From the NCBI RefSeq assembly GCF_000820505.1, contig NZ_JWJD01000003.1:152410-216409 (forward strand): a DNA stretch of 64,000 nucleotides, written 5' to 3'. This stretch comes from Geoalkalibacter ferrihydriticus DSM 17813. Its GTDB lineage: Bacteria; Desulfobacterota; Desulfuromonadia; Desulfuromonadales; Geoalkalibacteraceae. The position numbers and the translations under genes are program-made. This document shows, piece after piece, positions 46,117 to 54,081 of this stretch; within the stretch, counting starts at the first letter, position 1, and each line of letters begins with the position of its first letter. The notes under the pieces are model-generated. The model saw nothing but the letters and a program-made list of their open reading frames with translations, searched no databases and had not been told where the DNA came from.

Positions 46117-47306
46117 GCTTCCTCCGACCCGATGATATGGAGAACAGATTTGAGTTTGTCGGCCTTGGCGAGGGCCTGATCGATATCCTGATCGACGATG
46201 ACGGCGTGCCCCATTTTGCGCATGGGCCGCACCTGCTCTTTGCCGTAAATATGGATTGTCGCACCTTCGATGGCCATGGCATCTTCGAGCCCGACGATGC
46301 AGGGTCGACCGTTGGCGCCGGGGGCGCCGAGCAGATTGACCATCACCGCCGGGACAAGCAGTTCCGTCGAACCCAGGGGCAGCCCGCTGATGGCCCGCAG
46401 ATGCTGTTCGTACTGGCTGGTCACGCAGGCTTCAATGGTGTAGTGACCCGAATTGTGCGGGCGCGGAGCGACTTCGTTGATCAGAATTTCTCCGGATCTG
46501 GTCAGAAACATTTCCACGCCGAAGACGCCACGCAAACCTTCAAAAGCCTGTGCGGCCTGCATGGCCAGTTCCTGCGCCCGTGCGGTCTGCTCGGCACTGA
46601 TGCGGGCCGGCGCGAGAAGCAGATCCAGCAGATTGGAACGGTTGTCGAAAAGCATTTCGACCACCGGATAGCAGCGCACCTCTCCCCCGGCGCCGCAGGC
46701 CACCATCACCGCCAGTTCCTTGTCGATATCGACCATGCTCTCAAGCATGGATTCGCCCGTGTACGCCTGGGCGGCTTCGGCGGCATCGCGCAGAACGAAA
46801 ACGCCCTTGCCGTCGTAACCGCCGCGCCGTGCCTTCTGCACCAGGGGAAAACCGAACTCTTCCATAAGGGTCGGATCGGGCTTGTCCATGCGCTCAAAGC
46901 GTGGCACGGGCAACCCGGCCTGCTCGAGAACCAGTTTCTGATGAAGCTTGTCCTGAATAATTTCCAGAATGCCGGGAGAAGGATGGATGGTGTGGCCGGC
47001 AAGCTCGAGCCTGCGCATTTCGCCGGCATCGATGTGTTCGATGTCGTAAGTCGTCACCTGACAGCCTGCGACCAGTTCCTGCAGTTTTGCGGCGTCAAAA
47101 TAGCCGCCGGTCACCTGGCGTTCGGCCAACCGTCCGGCCGGAGCATCGGGGGCCGGATCGAGGACGTCGATGGAGAAGCCCAGTTTACTTGCTTCCAGGG
47201 CCAGCATCTTGGCCAGCTGACCGCCACCGATGATTCCCACACGCATGAGAGGGTAAGGATGGCGGCTGGCCGTGCGCGGCGTTTTTTCCCAATTCATATC
47301 TGCCAT
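46113..47306 (-). CDS. purK: N5-carboxyaminoimidazole ribonucleotide synthetase
   Basis: ATP-grasp enzyme that makes N5-CAIR from AIR, bicarbonate and [14 protein letters not shown] marks the N-terminal domain, [12 protein letters not shown] the ATP-grasp loop, and [18 protein letters not shown] the metal-binding segment. The usual family start corresponds to the Met at 47246, but that codon has no ribosome-binding site; the ATG at 47306 adds 20 residues and has GGGAG farther upstream, so the true start is uncertain. Divergent from the carbonic anhydrase gene. Confidence 0.95.
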   Translation of the reverse strand: MADMNWEKTPRTASRHPYPLMRVGIIGGGQLAKMLALEASKLGFSIDVLDPAPDAPAGRLAERQVTGGYFDAAKLQELVAGCQVTTYDIEHIDAGEMRRLELAGHTIHPSPGILEIIQDKLHQKLVLEQAGLPVPRFERMDKPDPTLMEEFGFPLVQKARRGGYDGKGVFVLRDAAEAAQAYTGESMLESMVDIDKELAVMVACGAGGEVRCYPVVEMLFDNRSNLLDLLLAPARISAEQTARAQELAMQAAQAFEGLRGVFGVEMFLTRSGEILINEVAPRPHNSGHYTIEACVTSQYEQHLRAISGLPLGSTELLVPAVMVNLLGAPGANGRPCIVGLEDAMAIEGATIHIYGKEQVRPMRKMGHAVIVDQDIDQALAKADKLKSVLHIIGSEEA

Positions 47307-47537
47307 GTTGAATATGATCGTCTCCCTTTTTCTTTGACTTTGCTATTGTAGAGCTTTTATATAGTAAAAAACGCGAATAACGATAGGGTAAATAGCGCGT
47401 CTGTGATCGGCGGGATCAAAAAGCCCGAAACGCACCTTTTACCATTTTCAGAACGTAGAAGCAATTGCCGAGGGCGGCTGGATGCCGATTCGATTGGTAC
47501 TTCGGCGTATACTTTCGCACAGTGAAAGGAAAACAAA

Positions 47538-48182
47538 GTGAAAAAACTTCAAGATCTCTTTGACAAAAACCGTGAATGGGCCGCGGGGCGCACTCGCCTT
47601 GATCCTGATTTTTTCGGGCGTCTCAGCCGCCAGCAGGCGCCCAAATACTTATGGATCGGCTGTTCCGACAGCCGTGTACCGGCCAACGAGATCGTTGGAC
47701 TTGATTCCGGCGAACTGTTTGTGCACCGCAATGTGGCCAATGTGGTGGTGCATACCGATTTCAACTGTCTGTCCGTTATCCAGTACGCCGTCGAGGTGCT
47801 CAAGGTCGATCACATTATCGTTTGTGGCCATTACGGCTGCGGCGGCATCAAGACTGCCCTGGGCGGCAGTCAGTTCGGGTTGATCGATAACTGGCTGCGC
47901 CATATCAAGGATGTTTACACCCTGCATCGCCGCCGCCTTGATGAAATCACCGACGAACAAGAGCGCCTCGATCGACTGTGCGAAATCAATGTCGCCCAGC
48001 AGGTGGCCAACGTCGCGCACAGCACCATTGTGCAGAATGCCTGGACGCGCGGCGATTCCCTCAGTGTTCACGGCTGGATCTATTCCCTGTCCGACGGCCT
48101 GCTCAAAGATCTCGGACTGAGCGTCGATGGCCCCGGGCAGGTGCCGGTCATTTATCGTATGGGCGAGGGTGATTGCTGCTGA
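47538..48182 (+). CDS. can: Beta-class carbonic anhydrase
   Basis: A 214-residue zinc enzyme interconverting CO2 and bicarbonate. Zinc ligands are Cys42 and Asp44 in GCSDSRVPANE and His and Cys in CGHYGCGG. The gene starts with GTG, with AAGGA 7 bases upstream. Divergent from purK, whose product consumes bicarbonate, so the pairing may be functional. A strong terminator follows. Confidence 0.95.
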   Translation: MKKLQDLFDKNREWAAGRTRLDPDFFGRLSRQQAPKYLWIGCSDSRVPANEIVGLDSGELFVHRNVANVVVHTDFNCLSVIQYAVEVLKVDHIIVCGHYGCGGIKTALGGSQFGLIDNWLRHIKDVYTLHRRRLDEITDEQERLDRLCEINVAQQVANVAHSTIVQNAWTRGDSLSVHGWIYSLSDGLLKDLGLSVDGPGQVPVIYRMGEGDCC

Positions 48183-48207
48183 AGATGGCCGACGAAGTTT
48201 TTTCCAT

Positions 48208-48238
48208 AAAAAAAGCGCCCGCGCAGGGCGCTTTTTTT
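48208..48238. terminator. Bidirectional rho-independent terminator
   Basis: A 6-bp GC stem (GCGCCC/GGGCGC) with a 5-base loop, flanked by seven A on the left and seven T on the right, lies between the convergent carbonic anhydrase and WrbA genes. Confidence 0.93.
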
Positions 48239-48258
48239 ATGGGTGCTGAGAAAACCGC

Positions 48259-48876
48259 TCAGCCTTTGAGTTTTTTGGCGATCTGCGCCACATGGCGGCC
48301 CTGGAAGCGGGCAATGGCCAGCTCGTTTTCGCTCGGTTGGCGCGAGCCGTCGGCATCGGCCAGAGTGGTCGCGCCGTAGGGCGTGCCGCCGGTGATTTCA
48401 CTCATGTTGAGCAGGCGCTGTTCGCTGTAGGGCACGCCGACGACGATCATGCCGAGATGCAGCAAGGTGGTATGAAAACTGGTAATGGTGGTTTCCTGGC
48501 CGCCGTGCTGGCTGGCTGTCGAGGCAAATACGCTGCTGACCTTGCCGACCAGAGCGCCGCTCATCCACAGCGACGAGGTCTGGTCAAGGTAATTGCGCAT
48601 CTGCGCCGCCATGTTGCCGAAGCGCGTCGGCGTGCCGAAAATGAGTGCGTCGGCGGCGGCCAGATCGTCGACCTTGGCTGTGGGGACATGGGCAAAAGCC
48701 TCACGCGCCTTTTTCGCGCCGGATTTTTCCAGGGCCTCATCAGGCACCAGTTCCGAAACTTGGAGCAGATTGGCCTCGCACCCGGACACCTCGCGCACGC
48801 CTTCGGCGACGGCCTCGGCCATGCGGTAAACGTGGCCATACATACTGTAAAAAATGACATTGATCTTGACGCTCAT
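48259..48876 (-). CDS. wrbA: NAD(P)H:quinone oxidoreductase WrbA
   Basis: A 205-residue flavodoxin-like protein: FMN-binding [17 protein letters not shown] at the N-terminus, [19 protein letters not shown], and [12 protein letters not shown], all diagnostic of WrbA. It reduces quinones by two electrons and protects against oxidative stress. Start at 48876 with GGAGGG 6 bases upstream; the frame to 48993 is an artefact. Downstream of the small Cys-rich protein on the same strand. Confidence 0.95.
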   Translation of the reverse strand: MSVKINVIFYSMYGHVYRMAEAVAEGVREVSGCEANLLQVSELVPDEALEKSGAKKAREAFAHVPTAKVDDLAAADALIFGTPTRFGNMAAQMRNYLDQTSSLWMSGALVGKVSSVFASTASQHGGQETTITSFHTTLLHLGMIVVGVPYSEQRLLNMSEITGGTPYGATTLADADGSRQPSENELAIARFQGRHVAQIAKKLKG

Positions 48877-48953
48877 AAAGCCCTCCTTTTGTGATTTTTC
48901 ATCGGGTTGCCCATTCTGATTCCCGCATGCTCCATGCTTTTTGGCGCTCTTGG

Positions 48954-49169
48954 TCAGGTTTCCGCTTCTCCCGCCAGCGGCGTCGGATTGCACAGGCTCT
49001 TCTCTTCATTGGCGCGGGCGCCGCAGTTGAAGCAGGCAAAGCGCGGCTGGTCGGTCCGTTTGCGGATCTCTTCGGTGCGGCCGGCCGCGTTGAGGGAGCA
49101 GATGTGCAATGGATGACCCTCCAGGTTAGTGCAGAGGTTGTCTTCGGTGGTGGGGTATTTTCGTGCCAT
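48954..49169 (-). CDS. Small Cys-rich protein
   Basis: A 71-residue protein ([19 protein letters not shown]) with five Cys, including [10 protein letters not shown] and CSLNAAG, arranged like a small zinc-binding protein. GGAGG lies 9 bases before the ATG. No family name is known to me. It is 77 bases upstream of wrbA on the same strand and probably shares its transcript. Confidence 0.72.
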   Translation of the reverse strand: MARKYPTTEDNLCTNLEGHPLHICSLNAAGRTEEIRKRTDQPRFACFNCGARANEEKSLCNPTPLAGEAET

Positions 49170-49409
49170 GTATTTTGACCTCCAGCTGTCTGTTTTTCCT
49201 TAAAAAAACATAGCGTAAATGGCGCGGAAGTCCACCCGCCCTAGTTGTTTGCCACAAAAAATGCGGACTTGTCGCCTGTTTCCGGATATCTTAGTATTCG
49301 CTCTTGCTCGCTATTCGGGCAAAATGCCTGTCCTGCGGTGCATGATGAACAGATATTTTTTTAGTTTTGTTTTTATGGAGACTGAATTAGCAATGTGCAG
49401 GAACTTATT

Positions 49410-51290
49410 ATGGCTCTGATCACCCTTCACCAGTTGTCCCTGGCCTTTGGCGCGGCGCCCCTGCTCGATGAAGCAACCCTGGCTATCGGCGAGCGTGAGC
49501 GCATCTGCCTGCTGGGCCGTAACGGTGCCGGTAAATCGACCCTGATGCGCGTGATCAATGGCGATCTGCCGCCCGATGCGGGCGAGATCATGCGCCGTCA
49601 GGGTCTGCGTACCGCACTGGTGGCGCAGGAAGTCCCCGCGGGGATTGAAGGCAACGTTTTTGACGTGGTGGCTGGCGGACTTGGGGAGCAGGCCGCCTTA
49701 TTTGCGGCTTTTCATCGCGTCAGCCGCGGATTGGCACAGGAAACCTCGCCGGAATTGCTCGACGAACTCGGACGTTTGCAGAAACGTCTGGAGGAAACCG
49801 GCGGTTGGGAATTGCATCAGCGCGCCGAACAGGTCATCAGTCACCTGCAATTGCCGGCCGAAGATCAGTTCGCCACGCTCTCTGGCGGCCTCAAGCGTCG
49901 CGTCATGCTCGGCCGCGCCCTGGTGGCCGATCCCGATATTCTGTTGCTCGACGAGCCGACCAACCATCTGGATCTCGAAACCATCGCCTGGCTTGAAGAC
50001 TTTCTCCAGCGGCGCGACAAGACGCTGGTCTTTGTTACCCACGACCGTGCCTTTCTGCGCCGCGTGGCGACCCGTATCGTCGAACTGGACCGCGGCCACC
50101 TCTCAAGTTGGGAGTGCGACTACGACACCTATCTCGTGCGCCGCGAAGAGCAGCTTGCCGCTGAAGAAAAGCAGCGGGCCGAATTCGATAAAAAACTGGC
50201 CCGTGAAGAAGCCTGGGTGCGTCAGGGCATTAAAGCCCGCCGGACCCGCAATATGGGGCGGGTGCGTGCCTTGCAGCAATTGCGCGCCGACCGCCGCGCC
50301 CGCCGCGAGCGCAGCGGTACAGCCGCCCTGCAGGTGCAGGAGGGCGAGCGCAGCGGCCGCATGGTGATCGAAGCCGACAACATCTCCTATGCCTGGGATG
50401 AACAACCGCTCATTCGTGATTTTTCCACCTCCATTTTACGCGGCGACAAGGTGGGCATTATCGGCCCCAACGGCTCGGGAAAAACCACCTTGCTGCAACT
50501 GCTGCTCGGTGAACTTGCGCCCGAGCAGGGACGGGTCAAGCACGGAACCAATCTGCAGATCGCCTATTTCGACCAGTTGCGTACCCAGCTTGACGAGAAC
50601 CGCACGGTGCACGAAAATGTCGCCGAAGGCAACGACTGGGTCGAGGTGGGTGGCCAACGGCGTCATGTCATGGGTTATCTGCAGGACTTTCTTTTTCCCC
50701 CTGAACGCGCCCGCTCCCCGGTGCGCACCCTGTCCGGCGGCGAACGCAACCGCCTGTTGCTGGCCAGGCTCTTTACCCGCCCTGCCAATCTGCTGGTGCT
50801 CGACGAGCCGACCAACGATCTGGATCTCGAAACCCTCGAACTGCTCGAAGATCTGCTCGTCGAATTTTCCGGCACGGTGTTGCTGGTCAGCCATGATCGC
50901 GCCTTTCTCGACAATGTGGTGACCAGCACCCTGGTGCTTGAAGGAGAAGGGCGGGTCGGAGAGTACGTCGGCGGTTACGAAGACTGGCTGCGCCAGCGTC
51001 CCGCGATCCCCCTGCCGGAAAAAGCCGAAGAAGCCAAGCCTGAGCGGCGCTCCCCCAAGGAGCGCCCGCGCAAGCTCAGCTTCAAGGAGAAAAAGGAGTT
51101 GGAGGATCTGCCGCGGCGCATCGAGGAACTGGAAAAAGAGCAGGCCGAAATCCATGCCCGCCTCTCCGATCCCGCATTTTACCGCGCCGGCGGTGGCGAT
51201 TCGGCCGCCATGCAGGCGCGGCTGGCTGCCGTTGAGGACGCATTGGCTGTCTGTTACGGACGCTGGGAGGAGTTGGAGGCGTTGGCATAG
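49410..51290 (+). CDS. uup: ABC-F family ATPase Uup
   Basis: A soluble protein of 626 residues with two ABC domains and no membrane part: Walker A GRNGAGKST and GPNGSGKTT, signature LSGGLKRRV and LSGGERNRLL, Walker B LLLDEPTNHLDLE and LVLDEPTNDLDLE. The linker (about 240-310) is highly charged, and a C-terminal coiled coil (LSFKEKKELEDLPRRIEELEKEQAEIHA) is the Uup hallmark that binds DNA. It acts on ribosomes or DNA repair intermediates. Start at 49410 (AGGA 7 bases upstream) rather than 49395. Confidence 0.93.
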   Translation: MALITLHQLSLAFGAAPLLDEATLAIGERERICLLGRNGAGKSTLMRVINGDLPPDAGEIMRRQGLRTALVAQEVPAGIEGNVFDVVAGGLGEQAALFAAFHRVSRGLAQETSPELLDELGRLQKRLEETGGWELHQRAEQVISHLQLPAEDQFATLSGGLKRRVMLGRALVADPDILLLDEPTNHLDLETIAWLEDFLQRRDKTLVFVTHDRAFLRRVATRIVELDRGHLSSWECDYDTYLVRREEQLAAEEKQRAEFDKKLAREEAWVRQGIKARRTRNMGRVRALQQLRADRRARRERSGTAALQVQEGERSGRMVIEADNISYAWDEQPLIRDFSTSILRGDKVGIIGPNGSGKTTLLQLLLGELAPEQGRVKHGTNLQIAYFDQLRTQLDENRTVHENVAEGNDWVEVGGQRRHVMGYLQDFLFPPERARSPVRTLSGGERNRLLLARLFTRPANLLVLDEPTNDLDLETLELLEDLLVEFSGTVLLVSHDRAFLDNVVTSTLVLEGEGRVGEYVGGYEDWLRQRPAIPLPEKAEEAKPERRSPKERPRKLSFKEKKELEDLPRRIEELEKEQAEIHARLSDPAFYRAGGGDSAAMQARLAAVEDALAVCYGRWEELEALA

Positions 51291-51376
51291 CCGACAACCC
51301 TGAGGTTGGGGTTTTGTGCGTTGAAAATTGATGGGAGATTTGCCGGGCACAACAGGTTGTCCGCAGGAGTGGTGGA

Positions 51377-51835
51377 ATGAAAAAAAAAGACGCAGGCAAG
51401 ACGGCCCAGGCCTATACCTACGCAAACCACGCCATCAACGGCCTGATCGGCTATGTGGCGTATGTTCTGGCGTTCATCATCATCGTGAAACTTGTTCAAG
51501 CTCTGGTCGGGGCCGAAGAAGCCAGCGAAATGATGCCGCTCTATGTGTTTTTTTATATCGGCGGCGCCACCCTGATCTCGACGTTTTTTGTGATGAAAAA
51601 AGTCAAGCACGACACGGGGATTGCAAAACAGAAAACAACTCTTCTGATGATTCTCGCGGTGTTGAGTTTTACGGTGCAGTTTGTCGTACTTAATGTTCTG
51701 ACCCGCGCAGGCATCCTCAACATCGAAATCCTGATTTACTTTTCGGTGTTGGTTCTGCTGCTCCATATCGTTGCCAGCTACAGGTTTTACGACAACCTGT
51801 CCTCCGGTCGCAACGCTGCAAAGCGCAGGCGTTAA
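51377..51835 (+). CDS. Small four-helix membrane protein
   Basis: A 152-residue protein with four hydrophobic helices (around 20-42, 52-72, 82-104 and 110-130) and basic ends (MKKKDAGKT; NAAKRRR). No recognised family. It follows uup by 86 bases on the same strand and could be co-transcribed. Confidence 0.68.
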   Translation: MKKKDAGKTAQAYTYANHAINGLIGYVAYVLAFIIIVKLVQALVGAEEASEMMPLYVFFYIGGATLISTFFVMKKVKHDTGIAKQKTTLLMILAVLSFTVQFVVLNVLTRAGILNIEILIYFSVLVLLLHIVASYRFYDNLSSGRNAAKRRR

Positions 51836-51865
51836 TCCCACTACAGCCTTATTTCTGGTTTTTTG

Positions 51866-52195
51866 CTATTCCCGGACAATTCGAAAGAGCGGATCGCTGA
51901 TCGCTTCCTTGCGGCACATCGGGCATTTGCCAGGGGGCGTGAGGCGTTCCCGTTTGGCGAAGACAAAGCCACAGGAGCGGCATTCAGCAGGCGTTGTTTC
52001 GAGTTCTTCATCGCCAGTCTGAAGGCTGCGGCGAATATGGTCGAGGTGGCTGTAGACGTCCTTTTCGCGGATGCCCAAGGCCGCTGAGATTTCCTTGGCC
52101 GAGAAACGGCCGTCTCTGAGCAGGGCGCTGAGGGCGTGGCGGATGGTTTCGCGGGCCACGGGCGGCGTGGTCGGTTTGCGCGGAGAATTCGCCAT
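51866..52195 (-). CDS. Predicted regulator: helix-turn-helix plus zinc ribbon
   Basis: A 109-residue protein. The first 60 residues form a winged-helix-like DNA-binding domain (GRFSAKEISAALGIREKDVYSHLDHI); the C-terminus is a zinc ribbon with ligands CRSCG and CPMCRK. This matches a group described as predicted transcriptional regulators with HTH fused to a Zn-ribbon (COG3357 by recollection). Target genes unknown. It is 63 bases downstream of the methyltransferase gene on the same strand. Confidence 0.82.
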   Translation of the reverse strand: MANSPRKPTTPPVARETIRHALSALLRDGRFSAKEISAALGIREKDVYSHLDHIRRSLQTGDEELETTPAECRSCGFVFAKRERLTPPGKCPMCRKEAISDPLFRIVRE

Positions 52196-52258
52196 TGATC
52201 CTGACTCCTTGATGACGTCGGTTCGGTCAGAGCTCAGACAAGGCCGTCTCTCCCTGTT

Positions 52259-53209
52259 TTAATCCGCTTTACGGATTTTCGCCAGATAAAACCCGTCCAT
52301 CATCCCATCCGGAAGCACGCGCAGGGTGTTGGCCACCTCCGGGCGTAACTCCTTGCCCTGCCAGCTGGTCAGGCCCGCCTGCAGATTGTCGATGGCAGGC
52401 GTCCAGGGCACGATCACCGCGTCCTCATTTCTGCGCAGCAGGTTATGCACTATCTTCTCGTTTTCTTCGGGCGAAAAGGAGCAGGTGCAGTAGACCAGGG
52501 TGCCGCCCGGTTTGAGGGCGGTCCAGGCGGCGGCAATGAGGCCTTTCTGTTTGCGCGCCGTTTCCTTGACCTTGCGCGGACTCCAGTGCCCCCAGCTTTG
52601 CGGATCAAGGCGCGTAAAGCGCGCTTCGGACGAGCAGGGTGCATCGAGCAGTATGCGGTCGAACATCTGCGGGCATTTGCGCCCTACCAGGCGACCGTCC
52701 ATGAGAAAGGCGCGGGCGATGGCAACGCCCTGCTGGTCAAGATTGGCTTTGAGACGGAAAAATCGCGGCTTGATGGCCTCGACCACCGAGAGGCGTCCTT
52801 CGTTGCCCATCAGCGCCGCAATCTGCGAGGCTTTGCCGCCGGGCGCGGCGGCGAGATCGAGAACCGTCTCACCGGGCTGGGGATCCAGGGCCAGGGGCGC
52901 AAGCATGCTGGCGAGATTCTGGATGTAGAGACGCCCCTCGTAGAAGGCCGGTGTTTCAGTCAGCGCCCGCTTGGCCTCGTGGGCCAAGGCGAAAGCCTCG
53001 GGACACCAGGAGATGGGCCGCGGCGCGAAACCGGCCTGTTCCAATTCCGCGCGCAACTGCGCGGCGCTGGTTTTGATGGTGTTGGCGCGGAAGGTTACCG
53101 GCTTGACGGCGGCAAAGCTGGCCATGACTTGTTTGTGTCGCGCGACGGGCACGACTTGGGCCAGCAGGGCGGTGAATTCCTCGGGCAGTTCGGGCAGGGA
53201 AGGGGACAT
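52259..53209 (-). CDS. RsmB/NOP-family RNA (cytosine-5) methyltransferase
   Basis: A 316-residue SAM-dependent enzyme. SAM site VLDLAAAPGGKASQIAALM, catalytic motif LLDAPCSSEARF (Cys) and the second Cys in YCTCSFSPEENE are all present. It should form 5-methylcytosine in rRNA or tRNA; which position cannot be told. Lacking the NusB-like N-terminal domain, it is shorter than RsmB, closer to RsmF/NOP2-type proteins. Start at 53209, with GGAAG upstream, matches family length; the frame to 53341 is not supported. Confidence 0.9.
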   Translation of the reverse strand: MSPSLPELPEEFTALLAQVVPVARHKQVMASFAAVKPVTFRANTIKTSAAQLRAELEQAGFAPRPISWCPEAFALAHEAKRALTETPAFYEGRLYIQNLASMLAPLALDPQPGETVLDLAAAPGGKASQIAALMGNEGRLSVVEAIKPRFFRLKANLDQQGVAIARAFLMDGRLVGRKCPQMFDRILLDAPCSSEARFTRLDPQSWGHWSPRKVKETARKQKGLIAAAWTALKPGGTLVYCTCSFSPEENEKIVHNLLRRNEDAVIVPWTPAIDNLQAGLTSWQGKELRPEVANTLRVLPDGMMDGFYLAKIRKAD

Positions 53210-53363
53210 GAATCGACTTCCGAAACGAAAATGTCTATCTGCCGCTACCATACGGCAAGTGCCAATGAAAATCAAAAATTTACATCCTGCCAACACAGAA
53301 GAAACGTTTTGGGGGTTTAATGCCGTTGGTGATCTCCCCATACCTTAAAGAAAGGAGTCTATT

Positions 53364-53789
53364 GTGGGCAAAGGTGAAATGAGCGGCTACCGACCCAGCG
53401 AGCAGGAACCCTACATGCATCCACGTCAGTTGGCTTTTTTTCAGGAGCGACTGCTGAGTTGGCGGCGGATGCTACAAAGTGAGGACTACTTAAGCCTCCA
53501 GCGGCTGCGGCGCGAAAAAGATCGCAGTTCGGACCCCATCGACCAGGGTGTTCAGGAAAGCGAGCAGCACTTTGATTTCGAGCAACGTTGTCGTAACCTT
53601 AAGCTTTTGGAGCAGATCAATGCGGCCTTGGAGCGGATCGAGGAGGGCACCTACGGTTTTTGCGAAGAGAGCGGGGAGGAGATCGGCCTGCGCCGCCTGG
53701 TGGCCCTGCCCCTGGCTCGATGTTCTATAGAGGCGCAGGAATCGATCGAGCGCGCAGAGCGTTTTCGTCGGCAGAATAATCTGGGTTGA
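53364..53789 (+). CDS. DksA/TraR-family protein with only two zinc-type Cys
   Basis: A 141-residue protein with a coiled-coil region (about 20-90; DFEQRCRNLKLLEQINAALERIEEG) and the DksA C-terminal finger, which reads YGFCEESGEE and ARCSIEAQE. Only one Cys of each zinc-binding pair remains, as in zinc-independent DksA paralogues. It may bind RNA polymerase through the secondary channel. GTG start with AAAGGAG 6 bases upstream. Confidence 0.85.
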   Translation: MGKGEMSGYRPSEQEPYMHPRQLAFFQERLLSWRRMLQSEDYLSLQRLRREKDRSSDPIDQGVQESEQHFDFEQRCRNLKLLEQINAALERIEEGTYGFCEESGEEIGLRRLVALPLARCSIEAQESIERAERFRRQNNLG

Positions 53790-53826
53790 CTAACCTTGCC
53801 CTCGGCGTCTGTAATGCTGCAAATCA

Positions 53827-54081
53827 TTGATTGATGAGCAGGATATGGGCGCCGTGGCCTCTCTCAAGGGTTTTACGTTCTCTGGATTTTTTGCCTGGCT
53901 GCTGTGGTGCCTGGTGCATATCCTGTCGCTGGTCGGATTCCGCAAGCGGGTGTTCGTCGTGTTCTCCTGGCTATGGTCCTATCTCTCCTTTACCAAAAGC
54001 GCCCGGCTCATCACCGGCGATTCGCGAGATGCTGATCCTTCGGTGGAGAAGACGCCTGTGCATCCCAAAAAGCGCGATTGA
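53827..54081 (+). pseudogene. C-terminal remnant of a type II NADH dehydrogenase (NDH-2)
   Basis: The 84-codon frame encodes FSGFFAWLLWCLVHILSL, then VGFRKRVFVVFSWLWSYLSF and SARLITG, the characteristic membrane-anchoring tail of NDH-2 proteins. No flavin- or NAD-binding part is present; the frame closes at a stop just upstream (53812) and has only a TTG start without a ribosome-binding site. I read it as a decayed gene end rather than a functional small membrane protein, though the latter is possible. Its 3' end overlaps the convergent GGDEF-EAL gene by 71 bases. Confidence 0.58.

Noticed and set aside
47307..47537. Promoters in the purK/carbonic anhydrase gap
   Set aside because: TATACT near 47507 is a fair -10 box but no matching -35 box is visible, so no promoter is listed.
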